This document shows, piece by piece, positions 38,899 to 43,994 of a stretch of 43,994 bases of DNA. The stretch spans positions 1 through 43,994 of IMG/VR virus record IMGVR_UViG_3300010396_000062. One strand, 5' to 3'. Numbering within the stretch: the first letter of the stretch is position 1; every line of letters begins with the position of its first letter. The notes below the pieces were generated by a model, which was not told the origin of the DNA, made no database searches, and worked only from the letters and a program-made list of their open reading frames with translations. The DNA is from a virus. The translations under genes and the position numbers were made by a program.

Positions 38899-40375
38899 GA
38901 CCGACATCCTCAATCCGACGCCTGATTTCTGGCCGGCGCTGAACGACAGCCCTAACCCGTCATATGGGTTCACGCGCAAGAGTTCGCAGAATTCCGCTGT
39001 CTCAAAGGTGCGCCTCGGGCCGCCGCAGTCGCGCGACACGCTCAACCAGGGCTTCGCCTTTCCGCTGCGCTATAACAACCGTCCGTGGTCGACCATCTTG
39101 CGGCTGGAGGACTTCTACAACAATTTCAAGGACGGCTTTTTCACTTACATCGACTACGACGGCGGCGGCCGCCACCACGTCGGCCGCTTCACCACGCCGA
39201 TCGAGGCGATCGAGAACGCGAATGGCTCCTATACTGCCGCGCCGATCTTTGAGGAGATGCCCGGCGCGCGAATGCTGAAGTATCCCGATGACTTTGCCAA
39301 CTGGGCGCGGCAGCTCAATGTGCTGGATGACTATCTGCGGCCCAAGGTCGCACTCTATTCGGTCAATCCGAACGCATGGTCGCTGCAGCTCAACCCGGCG
39401 ATCGCGGGCGCGTCTGCGACCGATCCCAGCGCTTACGAGTACTTCAACGTCAATCCCACACTCTCAACGGTCTCGCCTGGCAACTATGACTGGGCACAGA
39501 TCCAATATGTCGGCTTCGGCTTCCAGCTGAAGTTTCGCACCGCATCGAATCTCGGCAAGGTTGCGGTCTTCATCGATGGCGTCTATCTGAACGGCGTCTT
39601 TGACCTCAGCCTCGGCCAGCGCGTTGCCGATGGCAGCGGATTTCTCCCCGATCTCCCAGCCGGCGCGACGTTCGAGAACAACATTCTCACTGTGACGCAG
39701 ATACCGCTCGATATGCACCGCATCAAGATCGTGCCATATGCGGCGGGGTCGAACGGAGCGGTCATCAACGCGACCGGCGCGGTAGCATTCACGGACAGCC
39801 GTCCGCTGGGCACAAACTGGGAAGGTTGCGATTGGAGCGCCTTTAGTCTCATCTCGACGGCGCTGCCCAGCGATGCAGTTATCCAGGGCATTTATCCGGT
39901 CATCATTGCGAGCGGAGCCGACTCGGACGGACTGATCAGATACATGCACTATGGGGCTGCCGCGCTGGGAACAACGTCGGGCTTCCCGTTCACGACTCCG
40001 GCGTCATCAGATGGAACGGGCAGCTTCGCATCGACGTTGTTTTACGCTGCCAGTGTTGGCGCTGCCTTGCCCGCAATTTCAAGTGACCATATCGTCGCGG
40101 AATTCAATTCATCAATTTTTGCCGATGGCCTGACTGACACAATCACGGTCACAGGCGTGGGCTATGCGATCTATTACACGAGTGCGACGCCCACCACGGA
40201 CACGACGATGCCCGCTCCGTTTGCCGTGCCGGCCGGGCAAGGGCTTACCTGGGCGCTGCCGACCGCGATCACTGCCAGCGGCACCAACGCACAGGGATCG
40301 GCCAACGGCACTGTCGCATCGCGCGGCGCGTCCGGCACAGGTGCAATCTTTCCCGCGATCAAGGTGATTGTCTGA
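38891..40375 (+). CDS. Distal tail/minor tail protein
   Basis: A 494-residue protein. The N-terminal third (PDFWPALNDSPNPSYGF, then RDTLNQGFAFPLRYNNRPWS, and EDFYNNFKDGFFTYIDYDGG) resembles DUF2460-type tail-tip proteins. The middle and end are beta-rich, Ala/Gly/Ser/Thr-rich, with a fibre-like feel (TLSTVSPGNYDWAQIQYVGF). It follows the tape measure region, as the distal tail protein should, and shares one base with the next start. Confidence 0.6.
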   Translation: MAETDILNPTPDFWPALNDSPNPSYGFTRKSSQNSAVSKVRLGPPQSRDTLNQGFAFPLRYNNRPWSTILRLEDFYNNFKDGFFTYIDYDGGGRHHVGRFTTPIEAIENANGSYTAAPIFEEMPGARMLKYPDDFANWARQLNVLDDYLRPKVALYSVNPNAWSLQLNPAIAGASATDPSAYEYFNVNPTLSTVSPGNYDWAQIQYVGFGFQLKFRTASNLGKVAVFIDGVYLNGVFDLSLGQRVADGSGFLPDLPAGATFENNILTVTQIPLDMHRIKIVPYAAGSNGAVINATGAVAFTDSRPLGTNWEGCDWSAFSLISTALPSDAVIQGIYPVIIASGADSDGLIRYMHYGAAALGTTSGFPFTTPASSDGTGSFASTLFYAASVGAALPAISSDHIVAEFNSSIFADGLTDTITVTGVGYAIYYTSATPTTDTTMPAPFAVPAGQGLTWALPTAITASGTNAQGSANGTVASRGASGTGAIFPAIKVIV

Positions 40376-41025
40376 TGGGCGCGCTTGCACCGCTCGCGGC
40401 CAGCGGTGGACCTGCGTGCATCACGCTGGTCGAACTCGCGACGTTCGGCGGCAAGAACTACTTTTGGTCGGAGCATCGCGCATCGTGGCCGTCGCTGCTG
40501 CTTGGCGGAGGCAATGTCAGCTTCCTCGACTATCTCAGCGGGCAGCAAAAGTTCTCACTGTTTGGCTCGACGCAAACAGATACGGCCGCGATCACCGTGC
40601 AAAACATCAGCGGCAATACCATGCAGCGCGATGTCATGCTCGCCTTTACAACGGATGAGTTGATTGGCGCGCTCTTCGCCGCGCGCGTGTGGCACGGAGC
40701 TGCGGAGAAGGCACTCTTCACGTTCATCGGCAATGTAATCGAAGCCGAGCCGAATGAGGACCTGATGACACTGCAGGTTGAGGGCCTCGGCAATTGGAGT
40801 GCGATCAACGCGCCGGATTACGACATCGATAAGAGCTGCCCGCTCACCTTCGCATCGGTCGCGTGCGGATCGACAGCGCCGACGCCGTGCGACCAAAGCT
40901 ATGGCGGCTGCAGTCAGATCAACCGCTTCGCCGGCGCCGTATCGCAGTGGGACTTCGAAACTCCTAATATTCAGATCGCGCAGCCGCCGCCCGCTGCATT
41001 CTTCAATCGCGCGAGGGTGTTTTAG
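40375..41025 (+). CDS. Minor tail protein, DUF2163/BR0599-like with Cys motif
   Basis: A 216-residue protein. The N-terminal two thirds are beta-rich. The C-terminus carries the cysteine series C-P-L-x5-A-C-G-x6-C-x3-Y-G-G-C, ending in SYGGCSQINRFAG. It resembles the C-terminal motif of the phage BR0599-type tail-tip proteins. In related systems this position holds an L-like protein. The gene lies between the distal tail gene and the hub, without gaps. Confidence 0.65.
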   Translation: MGALAPLAASGGPACITLVELATFGGKNYFWSEHRASWPSLLLGGGNVSFLDYLSGQQKFSLFGSTQTDTAAITVQNISGNTMQRDVMLAFTTDELIGALFAARVWHGAAEKALFTFIGNVIEAEPNEDLMTLQVEGLGNWSAINAPDYDIDKSCPLTFASVACGSTAPTPCDQSYGGCSQINRFAGAVSQWDFETPNIQIAQPPPAAFFNRARVF

Positions 41026-43755
41026 ATGACAGTCTCCGCGCTCAATCCCGCGTTCGTGAGCACGAGTCCGCGCAGGCTGCCGCTGGCTTTTGGATATGTG
41101 CTTGGCTCGGGCGATCAGTTCCTCGACATCGTAACTGTCGACGGATCGCAGTTTCGTCTCTACATCCTTGGCGAAGGAGAGTGGGACGGCTATGAGATGA
41201 TCAACACCTTCGCGACAACCGGATCGACGCTGAAGAGTTCGCTGACACAGGAGGAGATTCCAGCTGTTCCGCCGCATTTGATTCGACAGACGCTTACTTT
41301 TCCGAGCGCTGACTACTTCGCGAAGACTGCTCCTGGTGTTGTTCATTTTCATTCCGGGAGATATACGCCGATCGGCACTGTGATCCCCACTATCGATCCG
41401 GTCACCGGCCTCCCGCCGATCAATTCGTCAAACGATGCCGGTCCGTCGCAGGGCTATGATCCGTGGTTCGCGCAATTTCCATCGGTGACGCCGCCGCAGT
41501 CCTTCAGCGGAATAGCTTATGCGATCTTCGGCATGTTGCCGCCGCCATCATGGCTGCGCGGTGTGTGGGTCCCAACCACCGTCTCAGGTACATGCATCTG
41601 GCGCACCACGCGCTGCAGGATATTCGACGGCTCCGGCAACGTCATCGATTATCGATTCACGCTCAACCCTGCATGGCACAAGGTGGAGGCGATCCTGCGA
41701 AAAAAGATCAAGCCCCAGCAGCCAGGCAACGCGGGACTGACCGATGCGGAGAAGGCTTGCTTCAACTGGGATTCGATCGCCGAGCTGGCCGCGCGCAATG
41801 ACTTCATTCTGCCCAACGGCAACCCGCGCTTCATCGGCAATTACATCTTCGCGGCGAACTCATCGCTCGCAAACATTCTGGAGACGATGTGTCGCGTCGA
41901 TCGCAGCTTCCAGCGCATCGACGACGGAAAGATTACGCTCAAGGGCGACGACGCGCGCGCCTCGGTATTCGTAGCTTCGGCGAAGCATCTTGTGCCTGGG
42001 ACGCTCAACCTGAACAAGAAGAACGTCTATAAAGCACCCAACCTCTTCGTGCCGAAGTATCGCGATCTCGACATCCCGGCCATCGCGCGTATCAAGTCGG
42101 CGATCTCGTATGGCGCGTTCTATATAGGCAGCAAAGGTTGGGTGCTTGGCTTCCGCGCATTCACCTGCTCGACGCCGTCGCCGTTCACCAGCTTCTCGTA
42201 TATGACTGTCGGCGGCGCCAAGCTCGGCGGCGTCGCGAAGCCGGATTGGGATGGCGACTATGAGACGTTTGTCCCGAGCGAGAGTAATGATCCATATCCG
42301 AAGGGGTCGCTGAATCCGAATGTAACTTACTGCGCGATGAACACGCCGGCCGGAACGCCTGTCGACACTCTCGACGATGGCTATATCGGCACCAACGACG
42401 CACGCTTCAGTGAGCGAGCACCGACTGGTGTGCAGCATCGCTCCGCGCAGATGATGGCGCCTGCTCAAGCGCCTGGACTTCAGAATCTGCGGCGAATGCT
42501 TCGCGTGGAATATGACTGCGGCAACTCGACCTTCGACCAGACTAATCGGCTGATGAAGTTCGAGCGCGATAAGCAGCTTGGCACCGATACCGGCGCAGGC
42601 TGGCGCGCGCCGATCAGTGGCGCGCTTTCTCTTTACATGGAGACCGTCGACGATAACGGCGTGCAGCTGCTGGAAGTGGCGAAGGTGCATGAGGTCATCA
42701 CGCTCGATGACTGGCTGTTTCCTGAAGGTCCTGGCGACTACGAGATCGAGGAAATTGAAGTAGTGCAGGCGACCAAAGATCAGCCTGGGCAGCTGAACCT
42801 GATCGTCACCGCGTACAACAGGAACGCTCCCACCGACGTGAGTGATGCGCCCAGCAATCAATATCTCGCTGTACCTGGGACGAGCCTGAAATATACGGGA
42901 TTCACTCTTCCACCTGGCGACGCCGGCGCGTGGGTGACGCACGCCACGCTCAACATTGTGAAAGTCGGCGGCACTCTCACTATTTCGGCTGCTGATCTCA
43001 AAATTCAATGGCCAGGAGTCGTGGGCGCGACGGCTTATCCAGGCTTCAGTGTTGCTGGCGTGCCGATCGGCGCGCCGGTCTGTCTTTATGTTCAGGACTT
43101 CGGTCGCGACGGCGTTGCTCCTACGTTCGGATTCGTGGCCGGCACGAAGATGATCGCTGCTGGGCTCACTGGTTCACCGTGGGACTTCGCCGCGCTCGTA
43201 GTGCAGGCCACCTTCGCCGATCCTGGCACCGGCAGCACCGGCGGCAGCAGCGGCTCGGGCGGCGGCGGAAGCGTGCTCGCACTGCCTGCATATCCATCAC
43301 ACGCGAGCGATAATGGCACGAGTCCGACAACTGATCCGAACGCCGCGATGAATCCGAGCGGAGTCTCCACGCTGAGCGGCTACAACCTCGCTGGCGGATC
43401 GAACGCGAGTGGATCGTGCACCTGGTCAGGCTTCGCTGCCGGCGTAACGACGAGCGCGCTCAACCTTTATGTGACAGCCTCATCGAGCGTCACAGGAGGA
43501 GCTTATTCAGGCACTGGCTACAACGTTCACCTGACCTGGTCCTACGTCGTCAGCCGTCTGGTGCGTGGCGTCGACGTGCCGATTGCCGGCGACTCCGCAG
43601 GTGCTCTGACCGGCGCTGCCTACTCGGTCGCGATCCCCGTCGGCACGGACCTCTCGACCATCTCGATCACGGCCTCAGTCAACCCCGTCGGCGCCGGCAT
43701 TGTGACGCCTGGCGTGGTCGATCTGCTGGTCTCAAACATCCACGTCGGACCGTAA
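41026..43755 (+). CDS. Tail tip hub/central fibre-like protein (J-like)
   Basis: A 909-residue protein. The region 240-330 (LTDAEKACFNWDSIAELAAR, then SSLANILETMCRVDRSFQRI, then DGKITLKGDD) has the pattern of the phage-tail_3 part of tail-tip attachment proteins. The N-terminus (LPLAFGYVLGSG, then YILGEGEWDGYEMIN) is also hub-like. The C-terminal third is separated by a GSTGGSSGSGGGGS linker (about 740-755), then a beta-sandwich-like end that could contact the receptor. It forms the tail tip and probably decides host adsorption. It ends 22 bp before the last gene. Confidence 0.75.
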   Translation: MTVSALNPAFVSTSPRRLPLAFGYVLGSGDQFLDIVTVDGSQFRLYILGEGEWDGYEMINTFATTGSTLKSSLTQEEIPAVPPHLIRQTLTFPSADYFAKTAPGVVHFHSGRYTPIGTVIPTIDPVTGLPPINSSNDAGPSQGYDPWFAQFPSVTPPQSFSGIAYAIFGMLPPPSWLRGVWVPTTVSGTCIWRTTRCRIFDGSGNVIDYRFTLNPAWHKVEAILRKKIKPQQPGNAGLTDAEKACFNWDSIAELAARNDFILPNGNPRFIGNYIFAANSSLANILETMCRVDRSFQRIDDGKITLKGDDARASVFVASAKHLVPGTLNLNKKNVYKAPNLFVPKYRDLDIPAIARIKSAISYGAFYIGSKGWVLGFRAFTCSTPSPFTSFSYMTVGGAKLGGVAKPDWDGDYETFVPSESNDPYPKGSLNPNVTYCAMNTPAGTPVDTLDDGYIGTNDARFSERAPTGVQHRSAQMMAPAQAPGLQNLRRMLRVEYDCGNSTFDQTNRLMKFERDKQLGTDTGAGWRAPISGALSLYMETVDDNGVQLLEVAKVHEVITLDDWLFPEGPGDYEIEEIEVVQATKDQPGQLNLIVTAYNRNAPTDVSDAPSNQYLAVPGTSLKYTGFTLPPGDAGAWVTHATLNIVKVGGTLTISAADLKIQWPGVVGATAYPGFSVAGVPIGAPVCLYVQDFGRDGVAPTFGFVAGTKMIAAGLTGSPWDFAALVVQATFADPGTGSTGGSSGSGGGGSVLALPAYPSHASDNGTSPTTDPNAAMNPSGVSTLSGYNLAGGSNASGSCTWSGFAAGVTTSALNLYVTASSSVTGGAYSGTGYNVHLTWSYVVSRLVRGVDVPIAGDSAGALTGAAYSVAIPVGTDLSTISITASVNPVGAGIVTPGVVDLLVSNIHVGP

Positions 43756-43777
43756 GAAATGGGAGGGGAAAAAGACA

Positions 43778-43994
43778 ATGGGATTTGGGGGTCCGGTAAC
43801 AGCATGGGAAGTATTTTGGGTGGACGCATTTGCCGTCCTTCTTTGGGCGCTTTTGGTGACGCCTTTCGTGGTCGGCGTAACGTTTTTTCTGTTTCGCAGT
43901 TTCAGCACGCATCGGATGGAGCTGGCAGAGCGGTGGTCGGCGCGAGGGCGCGCGGCGCTGGACGCGAAGAAGCCGGATGAGGCAATTACGGCAC
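43778..43994 (+). CDS. Membrane-anchored protein with start of a TPR (cut by window edge)
   Basis: From the ATG at 43778, preceded by GGGAGGGG. Residues about 13-40 are hydrophobic (VLLWALLVTPFVVGVTFFLF). After a short charged link, a tetratricopeptide-type helix (RWSARGRAALDAKKPDEAIT) begins. No stop is reached before the window ends. It lies only 22 bp after the tail-tip gene, too close for a transposon end between them, so it is probably phage-carried cargo. Another frame in the same place (43759) lacks such features. Confidence 0.55.
   Translation, partial: MGFGGPVTAWEVFWVDAFAVLLWALLVTPFVVGVTFFLFRSFSTHRMELAERWSARGRAALDAKKPDEAITA

Larger units (their letters stand above)
263..43994. mobile_element. 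Mu-type transposable siphovirus prophage (right end outside window)
   Basis: Genes for a DDE transposase and partner ATPase, GemA, Mu Gp27-type small terminase, MuF-type head protein and a long tail module occupy almost the whole window with few gaps. The left border is placed at the inverted copy of the 12-bp repeat (263-274), which on the + strand reads TGTCCCCCC from 265 and so begins with the TG typical of transposon ends. That placement is inference; no 5-bp target duplication can be checked. No matching repeat cluster is seen near 43994, so the right end is taken to lie further right. There is no sheath gene and the tape measure is long, so a siphovirus-like virion is expected. Confidence 0.85.

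Noticed and set aside
1-43994. tRNA genes, CRISPR arrays, diversity-generating retroelements, riboswitches
   Set aside because: I looked for cloverleaf-like ends, regular repeat-spacer arrays, reverse-transcriptase motifs and template/variable repeats, and saw none.

Overview
The window carries most of a transposable (Mu-type) tailed prophage. It has a DDE transposase of the MuA type next to a MuB-type AAA+ ATPase, a GemA-like protein, a Mu Gp27-type small terminase, a MuF-type head protein, and a fused protease-scaffold-capsid gene. It also has a long-tailed, non-contractile tail module: tail tube and a 1185-residue tape measure, with no sheath gene seen. The closest architectural parallel is the transposable siphophages of the D3112/B3 kind, but the gene order differs. 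The DNA is GC-rich with dense, overlapping genes. The high GC and the style of the secreted, low-complexity surface proteins at the left make an Acidobacteriota host (Terriglobia) my best guess. That is an inference only; no host marker gene is present.

Layout. Positions 1-262 are non-coding and probably host flank or the outer edge of the element. Positions 224-352 hold five copies of a 12-bp motif that look like transposase-binding sites at the left end. From 17059 down to 361 all genes run leftward as one early transcription unit of about 30 genes. Its order is a Ner-like HTH protein (16871), a small regulator (16374), transposase (14105), ATPase (13070), and a run of small overlapping membrane, zinc-binding and HTH genes (about 12.7-6.4 kb). 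GemA (5882) and a tandem-HTH protein (5273) follow, and last come three genes for exported proteins. One of these is a 1140-residue protein with collagen-like, carbohydrate-binding-like and beta-helix segments. At 17028-17117 sits a control region with a strong leftward promoter, an overlapping dyad and a face-to-face rightward promoter. The LexA/S24-type repressor starts at 17150.

Rightward from there come a secreted cargo protein (17985), a lysis group (glucosaminidase endolysin 18909, lipoprotein 19690), a terminator (20400), and an imperfect 26-bp palindrome (20722). The late operon then runs from 20787: holin-like protein, a 70-residue protein resembling the Acb2/Tad1 nucleotide-sponge family, a coiled-coil membrane protein, terminases, portal, MuF, capsid, head completion, tail tube, chaperone-slot genes, tape measure, a sigma-factor-like protein, and three tail-tip proteins. 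The final gene, cut by the window edge, is a membrane-anchored protein with the start of a TPR. The right end of the element is not visible.

Most noteworthy: a probable anti-CBASS/anti-Thoeris sponge (21128-21340), a sigma-70 region 2/3-like protein embedded in the tail operon (38278-38898), exported fibre-like proteins with a duplicated N-terminal domain (361-1089 and 1838-5260), an 11-bp poly-C tract just after a start codon (7228-7238), and a divergent early/late plan unusual for Mu-type phages.
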